Positions 1 through 4,877 of a stretch of 9,734 bases of DNA are shown one piece after another; the stretch's first letter is position 1; every line of letters begins with the position of its first letter. The notes under the pieces are model-generated. The model was not told the DNA's origin. It saw only the letters and a list, made by a program, of their open reading frames with translations, and did no database searches. This DNA is from Candidatus Aenigmatarchaeota archaeon. GTDB lineage: Archaea > Aenigmatarchaeota > Aenigmatarchaeia > GW2011-AR5. Made by a program: the position numbers and the translations under genes. The stretch lies in NCBI GenBank assembly GCA_016202845.1, contig JACQNW010000108.1, positions 1 to 9,734 on the forward strand, read 5' to 3'.

Positions 1-968
1 GTGATGGGTTGTTTAAAAAAATAGATATGTTGGCAAAAAAGACGGCAAAAGCTGTGGAAAAATATGAATTCTCAAATTTTCTTATTGGAACAAAACTTTC
101 TTTCGACCTAGCGCAGAGGGAGGAAGATTTTTGGGAAAAAATAGGCATAGAATATTGCGAGCCATTAAAGGCAGAAATAAACAGGGAAATCGGAAAGAGG
201 ATAGAAATAATAATGGGGAAAAAGTTCAATGCAAAAAATCCTGACGTAAACATTATAATTAATCTGGAAACCAATAAGATAGAAATACTGGTCAATCCAT
301 TGTTCATATACGGCGAATACCAGAAGCTTGTCAGGGGAATCCCGCAGACAAAATGGCCTTCTGGCAAATACAAGAATTCTGTAGAACAGATCATTGCAAA
401 GCCAATAATGCCAGCAACGCAGGGCAAAGGCCATAAATTTCACGGGCTTGGAAGGGAGGACATAGACGCGAGATGCCTTGCATGGCGGCCATTCGTGCTT
501 GAAATATTACAGCCAAAAAAACGCAACATAGACCTGAGACGGCTATCAAAAAAAATTGATACCAAAAAAGTGCGCATCAGGAACGCGCAGTTTTCTTCAG
601 TCAATGAAATGAGAAAAGTAAAAGAATCAAGGGCGGAGAAAACATATTCATGCACAGTTGTTTGCGAGAATGTAAAAAAACCAGACCTGAAAAAACTGTC
701 TTCATTGTCCCTGATACATCAGAAAACACCGCAAAGAGTTTTGCACAGAAGGGCTGACCTGCTGAGGAAAAGAAATGTCAAGAAGCTAATAACAAAATAC
801 GTCAACAGCAAGAAATTTGCGCTGACAGTCAGGACAGATGCCGGGCTGTATGTCAAGGAGCTAATCAGCGGAGACGAAGGGAGGACAAAGCCAAGCATTT
901 CCGAGCTTCTCGGACAGAAATGCTCATGCAAGGATTTGGATGTAATAGATATAGATTGGAAAAAATAA
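1..968 (+). CDS. pus10: tRNA pseudouridine synthase Pus10, 5'-truncated by the window edge
   Basis: Pus10 makes pseudouridine in the T-arm (positions 54/55) of archaeal tRNA. The frame is open to the left edge (codons GAT GGG before the TTG at 9), and the residues DGLF there match the end of the N-terminal zinc-finger region, so the true start lies outside and the TTG at 9 is not a start. Counting from that TTG, the signature KWPSGKY lies at about 115-121. FHGLGREDIDAR follows at 144-155, with Asp151 the likely catalytic residue by analogy with GRLD of other pseudouridine synthases, and then RPFVLEI. The family C-terminus (TDAGLYVKELISGDEGRTKPS) is intact. One oddity: the usual GxG between the catalytic loop and RPF is replaced by AW, one residue shorter. 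In other archaea the gene often precedes rpl21e; here rpl21e is on the opposite strand. Identification is firm. Confidence 0.96.
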   Translation, partial: DGLFKKIDMLAKKTAKAVEKYEFSNFLIGTKLSFDLAQREEDFWEKIGIEYCEPLKAEINREIGKRIEIIMGKKFNAKNPDVNIIINLETNKIEILVNPLFIYGEYQKLVRGIPQTKWPSGKYKNSVEQIIAKPIMPATQGKGHKFHGLGREDIDARCLAWRPFVLEILQPKKRNIDLRRLSKKIDTKKVRIRNAQFSSVNEMRKVKESRAEKTYSCTVVCENVKKPDLKKLSSLSLIHQKTPQRVLHRRADLLRKRNVKKLITKYVNSKKFALTVRTDAGLYVKELISGDEGRTKPSISELLGQKCSCKDLDVIDIDWKK

Positions 969-1018
969 GATGCCCTCATATTACCCACAACTAAACAGTA
1001 CTTACGAATCAAATTATA

Positions 1019-1040
1019 TTTTTTACTAGGAACTATTTTT
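1019..1040 (+). terminator. T-tract termination region after pus10
   Basis: A run of six T (1019-1024) and a run of five T (1036-1040) lie 50-70 bases after the pus10 stop in AT-rich DNA. Archaeal RNA polymerase stops at such U-tracts without needing a hairpin. The whole 969-1184 spacer separates convergent genes. I see no gene in it, only a weak hairpin at 1140-1158 (6-bp stem with one G-T pair, 7-base loop). Confidence 0.5.
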
Positions 1041-1184
1041 ATATCAGATACTGTCCTGTTATGTTATTTATTCCAACCAAATACCATAGTAAACTCTGTG
1101 TAAATTGTTATCTGGTTACCAATTCTTAACAGTTTTTACGGTAGCTTATACGGCTATCAGGAAGATTTGTAGAGACTAAGTTAT

Positions 1185-2135
1185 TCAAGCCCTTGAAAAA
1201 TTCTCGACTGCAGGCAAGACCTGCTCAAAAAGGAAGGCTGCACCTTCTTCCATGTTCATTTTAGGTATTTTCTCTGCCATATCCGTCCCCGGACCTCCAA
1301 AAGGCTGCAGCAATTCTAAGACAGGCATGTAACCGATCAACGGAATGTGTGAATTCCAGCCACTTATCAAACAATGTCCATAAACTTTTTGCAGTGCTTC
1401 AAACTTTTCAGAATCCTGGTATTTGTCTACTGTAAAAGCTTTTTCAACGGTAGGGTTTTTTGGAACCAAATTTTTTTTCCTTTCAAGCTGTCTAATCAAA
1501 TCATCCAGTCTGTCTTCATTTACGGGCATATGCAAATCCACTGCTCTTGCATATGCTGTCCTTGTTTCATCAAACATGTACCTATTCATGTAATTATAGC
1601 GTTCCACAGCATCATTTTCCCACAATCTTATATCACTCCAGTCATCGAATGAGCCATTAATCCACCTTAAAGAAATATTAATTTCATTCTCAAAAAATAG
1701 TTTTACCGGGTCTTTCCCGTGATCTATATCACTAAATAATTGTTCATACTCAACAGGAAGAAATTTCCTCATGCCATAAACACTTAGATGAAGTCGTCCT
1801 ATTTTTGCAGGATCCCAAGCCCGACCATCTCCTTCATCACCTACACTGCCTTGGCCATAAGAAACTCTTGCTTTAATGCCATTTTTTATAAAATGCGGAT
1901 CTTCGATTGAATCATAAATGCAAGGTCTAAAAACAAGACCAACATCATAAGGGCCATGCCCTGCAGCACCAAACTCTGCAACAGGAAAACCTGTATTCCA
2001 TCTTGCCTGCAGAAGTTTTACAGGCTTTTCAACAGCAGCAGGCAATGGCCAGTCAATTGTTGCATAACTGCTTCGGCCACGGCCATAGATACGCACTTCA
2101 TTTGGATGATCATTGACGCTCAGACCAACGAGCAT
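1185..2135 (-). CDS. hypothetical soluble protein, 316 residues, no recognised family
   Basis: I do not recognise this protein. It starts at ATG (2135) and ends at TGA. It has no signal peptide, no membrane helix, and only two Cys, so no metal-cluster pattern. It is rich in acidic and aromatic residues (seven Trp). The N-terminal half is Gly-rich with a beta look (RIYGRGRSSY, YGQGSVGDEGDGRAWDP). Around residues 205-230 there is a charged helical stretch (DRLDDLIRQLERKK), and the C-terminus is probably helical (MEEGAAFLFEQVLPAVENF). No catalytic motif stands out. It lies 30 bases after the EEP gene on the same strand, but a TATA-like box 26 bases before its ATG and the lack of a Shine-Dalgarno site suggest its own leaderless transcript. 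Coherent composition over 316 codons makes it very likely a real gene; its function is unknown. Confidence 0.8.
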   Translation of the reverse strand: MLVGLSVNDHPNEVRIYGRGRSSYATIDWPLPAAVEKPVKLLQARWNTGFPVAEFGAAGHGPYDVGLVFRPCIYDSIEDPHFIKNGIKARVSYGQGSVGDEGDGRAWDPAKIGRLHLSVYGMRKFLPVEYEQLFSDIDHGKDPVKLFFENEINISLRWINGSFDDWSDIRLWENDAVERYNYMNRYMFDETRTAYARAVDLHMPVNEDRLDDLIRQLERKKNLVPKNPTVEKAFTVDKYQDSEKFEALQKVYGHCLISGWNSHIPLIGYMPVLELLQPFGGPGTDMAEKIPKMNMEEGAAFLFEQVLPAVENFSRA

Positions 2136-2156
2136 TTACAAAGTAAGAAACAAAAG

Positions 2157-2165
2157 TATTTATTT
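2157..2165 (-). promoter_or_regulatory. TATA box for the 316-residue hypothetical gene
   Basis: On the minus strand AAATAAATA is centred about 26 bases before the ATG at 2135, which would put transcription start at or next to the initiation codon (leaderless). No Shine-Dalgarno match precedes the ATG. The box abuts the stop codon of the upstream EEP gene, so read-through from the eL21 operon is also possible. Confidence 0.45.
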
Positions 2166-2921
2166 TCATTCAAATTCAAGGATCAGAGGCAGATGATCTG
2201 AGACGACCACGTCTGGCACCTTGAACGAATTCACTTTTATGTCCGGAGTTGTCAGGACGTAATCTGAGAATTTGTATTCTTTTTTGAATATACTGCTTCT
2301 TGTTGATTTTATTCCATAGGGTTTGATAAGATTATTCATGCCCTTTTCTATTATATCCATGCTTTTTGTCTCAGGGGCAAGGTTGAAGTCGCCGCACACT
2401 ATTTTTCTGCATTTGAATTCATCAATGACACTTCTTATGTTTTTTGATTGAATTATTCTTGCTTCTGAGTCTTCTGTCTTTGGCCATGTTGAAATGCCAT
2501 GGAAATTGAATATTGTTGTGTTTCCTAATGTTACGTGCTGCAGGCCTCTTGGGCAATCAATCCGCAGGTCTCTGCCATTGATGTTTCCCTGATGGACAAT
2601 GTCCATGCCATGGTTTTCAAATTTCAGGTTCTTTTTGACAAATATTGCTGTTCCAAGATCAGCGTCAAAATCTGCGAATTCAAGGGGCTCGAATCCGGCT
2701 ATCCCTTTCCTCATAGATGCAAAAAAGCCATGATGTTCAGGCAAAATCTTTTCCAGATCAGAATAGATATCAGAATGAAATCCATCGGCAGAGACATATT
2801 TTGCTTCTGACTTCATTACTTCCTGAAAACAGAAAATATCTGCGTCTGACTGCTCTTTTAAAAAATCAAACAACTGATTGTAGACCTTACCGCACCATAT
2901 GTTGAGGCAGATGAGCTTGAT
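2166..2921 (-). CDS. endonuclease/exonuclease/phosphatase (EEP) family enzyme with a probable ATC start
   Basis: This is an EEP-fold metal-dependent phosphodiesterase (the superfamily of ExoIII, DNase I and inositol phosphatases). Substrate cannot be told from sequence. Counting from the ATC at 2921 it has 251 residues. Asn7 in LNIW and Glu34 in FQEV are the metal ligands; NFHG (His near 141) is the His-containing strand; GDFN is at 177-180, SDY at 219-221 and SDH (catalytic His) at 241-243. All family motifs are present, so the enzyme looks active. The first canonical start in frame, TTG at 2873, would drop the strand carrying the conserved Asn. The reading frame extends cleanly upstream through KLICLNIWCGKVYNQ, and the codon exactly where Met is expected is ATC, nine bases after the rpoF stop TAG in the same frame. 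It is cytoplasmic, with no signal peptide. It follows rpoF, where DUF655 is found in other archaea. Confidence 0.88.
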   Translation of the reverse strand: MKLICLNIWCGKVYNQLFDFLKEQSDADIFCFQEVMKSEAKYVSADGFHSDIYSDLEKILPEHHGFFASMRKGIAGFEPLEFADFDADLGTAIFVKKNLKFENHGMDIVHQGNINGRDLRIDCPRGLQHVTLGNTTIFNFHGISTWPKTEDSEARIIQSKNIRSVIDEFKCRKIVCGDFNLAPETKSMDIIEKGMNNLIKPYGIKSTRSSIFKKEYKFSDYVLTTPDIKVNSFKVPDVVVSDHLPLILEFE

Positions 2922-2929
2922 AAAAAAAG

Positions 2930-2935
2930 CCCCCT
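2930..2935 (-). promoter_or_regulatory. G-rich putative ribosome binding site before the EEP gene
   Basis: On the minus strand AGGGGG overlaps the rpoF stop codon. It ends eight bases before the ATC at 2921, with a run of seven T between. The spacing suits initiation at or near the ATC rather than at the TTG 48 bases further in. The match to the archaeal GGAGGTGAT consensus is only partial. Confidence 0.35.
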
Positions 2936-3272
2936 ACTTCTTATACTTCCTGGCTATAGAAACAATCATCTGGACTTCGTCTTTCTTCAAATTTGTTCGT
3001 TCCTTTGAGAAAAGCATGTTCACTTCCTCTTCTGTGTCAGGCATTGTGTTCAGAATCAGGGAGACGTATCTTGGCTTTAATATGGAAATTTTTGACAATT
3101 CTTCCTTTAGGGAATTCAGCTGTGCAGGCGTCAGCTTGCAGACCTTGACAAGATAGTCATAGCATATTTTCTGGTCGTAAACCAGGTCTCTTTCATCTTT
3201 TCTCTTTTCCAGGATGACTTTTGCTTCATGCATGCTTACATCGTCTTCATTCAATACTTCCATAATAACCAC
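2934..3272 (-). CDS. rpo4: DNA-directed RNA polymerase subunit Rpo4 (RpoF, Rpb4-like)
   Basis: Rpo4 pairs with Rpo7 to form the stalk of archaeal RNA polymerase, which aids open-complex formation and binds emerging RNA. The 112 residues are close to the usual length. The pattern is typical: an N-terminal strand, then DVSMHEAKVILEKR, a central helix pair (DQKICYDYLVKVCKL, then LNSLKEELSKI), and the HRDC-like end with LNTMPDTEEEVNMLFSKER and VSIARKY. The start used is GTG at 3272, which gives the family's spacing from Met to the VS/VT motif; ATG at 3263 (three residues later) is possible. It begins three bases after the eL21 stop, so the two are surely cotranscribed. The TAG stop is followed, in frame, by the EEP gene. 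Identification by family pattern is strong. Confidence 0.93.
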   Translation of the reverse strand: MVIMEVLNEDDVSMHEAKVILEKRKDERDLVYDQKICYDYLVKVCKLTPAQLNSLKEELSKISILKPRYVSLILNTMPDTEEEVNMLFSKERTNLKKDEVQMIVSIARKYKK

Positions 3273-3275
3273 AAT

Positions 3276-3566
3276 TTATTTATTTCCGCCAGCAACTTCC
3301 AGCTTAAGATGTTCTGGACGCAGGCTTATTTTCTTGATCTTTTTGCCGCTGCTCAGCTTTACAACATAAGATTCTCCTCTTTTTTCCTCAATTATGCCTG
3401 TCAAGCCCTGGAACCTCGGGTGAGGAAACGGCGAAGATGACAATAAGTTTACGTGAACAACATCGCCTACGCTAAATTGCTGCATGTAAGTTCCAATGGT
3501 CGGCTTTTTTCTTACCTGCATCTTGAAATGGGTGCCGCGCATTTTTCCATAAGACTTTCTTACCAT
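3276..3566 (-). CDS. rpl21e: large-subunit ribosomal protein eL21 (L21e)
   Basis: eL21 is a structural protein of the archaeal/eukaryotic 50S/60S subunit. The 96-residue product begins MVRKSYGKMRGTHFKM, the conserved basic N-terminus. It continues with the SH3-like barrel (FSVGDVVHVNL, FPHPRFQGLTGII, KRGESYVVKL) and ends with the hallmark LRPEHLK. I chose the ATG at 3566 because homologues start at this MV(K/R)(K/R)S motif. An in-frame ATG at 3611 would add a 15-residue extension, and ATG at 3572 would add two residues. AAAGGG a few bases upstream is a weak ribosome site. It is the first gene of the leftward operon eL21-Rpo4-EEP. The pairing with rpo4 is widespread in archaea. Confidence 0.94.
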   Translation of the reverse strand: MVRKSYGKMRGTHFKMQVRKKPTIGTYMQQFSVGDVVHVNLLSSSPFPHPRFQGLTGIIEEKRGESYVVKLSSGKKIKKISLRPEHLKLEVAGGNK

Positions 3567-3590
3567 ATACATCCCTTTCTTATTGCTATG

Positions 3591-3603
3591 ACGCCTAAGG
3601 CGT
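3591..3603. repeat. 13-bp palindrome in the eL21 leader
   Basis: ACGCCT, one base, AGGCGT: a perfect dyad 25-38 bases upstream of the eL21 ATG at 3566. As RNA it can form only a 4-bp stem with a 5-base loop, so a protein-binding DNA site is as likely as a leader hairpin. It would be coding if the ATG at 3611 were used. Confidence 0.5.
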
Positions 3604-3665
3604 TGATTCATTCAGGTCTCTATGAAATCCAAAAGAGATCATAAAGAACTGACTTCTGATTATTA

Positions 3666-3676
3666 CCATATAAGTG
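3666..3676 (-). promoter_or_regulatory. candidate TATA box for the eL21-Rpo4-EEP operon
   Basis: On the minus strand CACTTATATGG has a TATA-like core centred near 3670. Transcription would start near 3645, giving a leader of about 80 bases before the ATG at 3566. Other TATA-like stretches upstream (CTTTTTAAGCC near 3690 and CTTTTAAACGC near 3730) are alternatives, so the exact promoter is uncertain. Confidence 0.35.
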
Positions 3677-3693
3677 AAAATGAAGGCTTAAAA

Positions 3694-3708
3694 AGCATAA
3701 ATTATGCT
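3694..3708. repeat. 15-bp palindrome AGCATAA-A-TTATGCT
   Basis: A perfect 7-bp dyad with a single central base. The next outer base pair is a mismatch and the two pairs beyond that match again. It sits between the candidate eL21 TATA boxes, as an operator for a dimeric regulator would. AT-rich palindromes can arise by chance, so a role is inference. Confidence 0.45.
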
Positions 3709-3758
3709 GTTAAACGGCTTTGATGCGTTTAAAAGTGCTCTGTTGCAAGTATTATAGC

Positions 3759-3796
3759 TGACCAACTTAATATTCAGGTATTAGACAAGTTGGTCA
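3759..3796. repeat. 10-bp inverted repeat with 18-base loop
   Basis: TGACCAACTT (3759-3768) and AAGTTGGTCA (3787-3796) are perfect inverted copies. They abut the larger dyad at 3799-3847. The right arm read with its flank (GTTGGTCACATATA) matches the promoter-like motif of that dyad at 10 of 14 positions, so it may be a degenerate further copy. There is no T-run after it, so it is not a typical terminator. Confidence 0.6.
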
Positions 3797-3798
3797 CA

Positions 3799-3847
3799 TA
3801 TAGTAAACCAAGTTATAATATCCGGATCCTTTGCTTGGTTAACTATA
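3799..3847. repeat. 14-bp inverted repeat built from a promoter-like motif
   Basis: The left arm TATAGTAAACCAAG (3799-3812) and the right arm CTTGGTTAACTATA (3834-3847) pair at 13 of 14 positions around a 21-base spacer. A small palindrome (ATCCGGAT, 3820-3827) sits almost exactly at the centre. Each arm ends in a TATA-like core pointing outward, so the element could be a bidirectional promoter or an operator. The same motif recurs at the right end of the window, upstream of the M50 gene. Confidence 0.6.
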
Positions 3848-3849
3848 AC
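3834..3849 (+). promoter_or_regulatory. candidate promoter for DUF655 (TTGGTTAAC + TATA-like box)
   Basis: CTTGGTTAACTATAAC carries a TATA-like core (CTATAA) with the TTGGTTAA stretch in the position of a BRE. Transcription from it would begin near 3870, leaving about 30 bases of leader that contains the ribosome binding site of DUF655. The 15-base string CTTGGTTAACTATAA is shared exactly with the M50 promoter region. Confidence 0.5.
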
Positions 3850-3889
3850 TTGAACAAATGACAGGAGTATTCATGATAATAAAATCTGT

Positions 3890-3895
3890 GGTGGG
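3890..3895 (+). promoter_or_regulatory. ribosome binding site of DUF655
   Basis: GGTGGG lies five bases before the ATG at 3901. It is a good match to the GGTG core of archaeal Shine-Dalgarno sequences and fixes this start. Confidence 0.65.
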
Positions 3896-3900
3896 ACTTT

Positions 3901-4470
3901 ATGAAAGAAGAAAACTGCATAATATTAGATTTTTTGCCAACCGGCTATCCGGACAGAAGGCATCCAGAACCAATAGCTCAAGCCATAGGTACTTCATTCT
4001 TTTCACTTCTTGAATTGGTCCCCAGAGAAGGCATAGCGCTTATGCCGGAGGAAGAGGCATATATAGGGGAAGGCAAAAGGGACAAGATAAGATTCATTAG
4101 AGGCCAGCTTAATTTCAGGGACCTTACGAACCACGCAAAAACAATGCTTCCAGAAGTAGCCGAAATGCTTGTAAAAAGGAATGAGGCAAAATTTGTAGAA
4201 TTTTTCAACAAGGGCGGCATAGTAACTCCAAGAATGCACCAGTTCCAGCTTTTGCCAGGCGTTGGCAAAAAACATTTGCAGAACATGCTTGATGAAAGAA
4301 AGAAAAAACCATTTGAGACATTTGAAGAAATACATGAAAGGGTCAAATTATTTCCAGACCCTGTAAAATCCCTAGTCAGGCGAATACTGCTAGAATTAGA
4401 AGGCGATGAGAAATATTTCCTTTTTACCCAAAAGCCCAAGACCATGGAATCGCATTTTTTAAGGGCCTAG
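3901..4470 (+). CDS. DUF655 family predicted RNA-binding protein
   Basis: This is an archaeal protein of unknown exact role (the DUF655/COG1491 family), normally encoded with rpl21e, rpoF and ksgA and predicted to bind RNA or DNA. The 189 residues show the family pattern: ILDFLPTGYP at the start; YIGEGKRDKI (54-63); FVEFFNKGGIVTPRMHQF (98-115); a helix-hairpin-helix element LLPGVGKKH (117-125); and the conserved KKPFETFEEIHERV followed by DPVKSLVRRILLEL and EKYFLF. The start is fixed by GGTGGG upstream. The gene diverges from eL21-Rpo4 instead of following them. Its stop is eight bases from the stop of the convergent small membrane-protein gene. No ksgA lies next to it in this window. The last ten or so residues (TMESHFLRA) run beyond the family core. 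Confidence 0.93.
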   Translation: MKEENCIILDFLPTGYPDRRHPEPIAQAIGTSFFSLLELVPREGIALMPEEEAYIGEGKRDKIRFIRGQLNFRDLTNHAKTMLPEVAEMLVKRNEAKFVEFFNKGGIVTPRMHQFQLLPGVGKKHLQNMLDERKKKPFETFEEIHERVKLFPDPVKSLVRRILLELEGDEKYFLFTQKPKTMESHFLRA

Positions 4471-4478
4471 ACGCAGCA

Positions 4479-4877
4479 TTATTTAAACAATTTTCTTCTA
4501 GTCAGCAAATAGATTATCATGATAATCGAAATAAATGTATTCAGTCTAGCTTCGTTGTAAATAGCAAGAATAAAGAATAATACTTCAGCAGGTAAAGCTA
4601 TTTTCCAACCGTTTTTTCTTAAATTAAAAATACCATAATATGCCAGCAGCAATAAGACGCCCATAATTATCAGAATAGGTGCTGTTAAAAGTGAATCAAA
4701 TAAATATCTATAGTGTATGAAAGGATCAAATCCAAAACGTTGCCAAGTCAATCCAAAAACATCTATGCGATCAGAGAATAACAAAAAAGCTAATACTCCT
4801 GTTATTATTTGAAGTGCTGCACCAAATGCACCTATTAAAGAAAACAAAAAAACATCGACAGGTTTTTGCCTAGCCAT
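4479..4877 (-). CDS. small polytopic membrane protein, 132 residues
   Basis: The family is not recognised. Four hydrophobic segments are visible at about 8-34, 62-84, 92-107 and 112-125, with a short polar stretch (LTWQRFGFDPFIHYRY) between the first two and a basic C-terminus (TRRKLFK). It ends the leftward operon behind the surface-protein gene. Its ATG overlaps that gene's stop by eight bases, and the ribosome site (AAGGTGA) lies in the end of the surface-protein coding sequence, so the two are translationally coupled. It may assist export, anchoring or processing of the surface protein, but that rests on context alone. The coding sequence is more AT-rich than the genes around it, as expected for a hydrophobic product. 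Confidence 0.85.
   Translation of the reverse strand: MARQKPVDVFLFSLIGAFGAALQIITGVLAFLLFSDRIDVFGLTWQRFGFDPFIHYRYLFDSLLTAPILIIMGVLLLLAYYGIFNLRKNGWKIALPAEVLFFILAIYNEARLNTFISIIMIIYLLTRRKLFK

Larger units (their letters stand above)
3567..3900. other. divergent control region between eL21 and DUF655
   Basis: This is 334 AT-rich bases with no convincing gene. It holds, left to right, a 13-bp palindrome (3591-3603), a leftward TATA-like box (3666-3676), a 15-bp palindrome (3694-3708), two further leftward TATA-like stretches (near 3685-3695 and 3725-3735), an 18-base-loop inverted repeat (3759-3796), a larger dyad made of two copies of a promoter-like motif (3799-3847), and the DUF655 ribosome site (3890-3895). 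The density of dyads exceeds anything else in the window. I found no tRNA or recognisable C/D-box RNA in it. Confidence 0.7.

Noticed and set aside
1083..1093. ATAGTAAAC in the pus10/hypothetical spacer, matching part of the motif at 3799-3812 and suggesting a shared inversion breakpoint
   Set aside because: Only nine bases match in AT-rich DNA, which is expected by chance at a noticeable rate in 10 kb. It is not enough to call a repeat.
1140..1158. Hairpin (GGTAGC / GCTATC) as a terminator for the leftward hypothetical gene
   Set aside because: The stem is six pairs with a wobble, and on the minus strand it is followed by an A-run, not a T-run.
3567..3611. 15-residue N-terminal extension of eL21 starting at the ATG at 3611
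   Set aside because: eL21 homologues begin at the MV(K/R)(K/R)S motif encoded from 3566. The extension has no family support and contains the palindrome at 3591-3603.
3614..3640. Stem GGTCTCT / AGAGATC as a small RNA or leader hairpin
   Set aside because: It pairs well only on the plus strand (G-T wobble), whereas the nearby transcript is leftward. The loop is long and there is no box C/D pair.
3759..3796. Inverted repeat as a transposon end or CRISPR-like repeat
   Set aside because: There is a single copy, no target duplication, no transposase nearby and no regularly spaced repeats.
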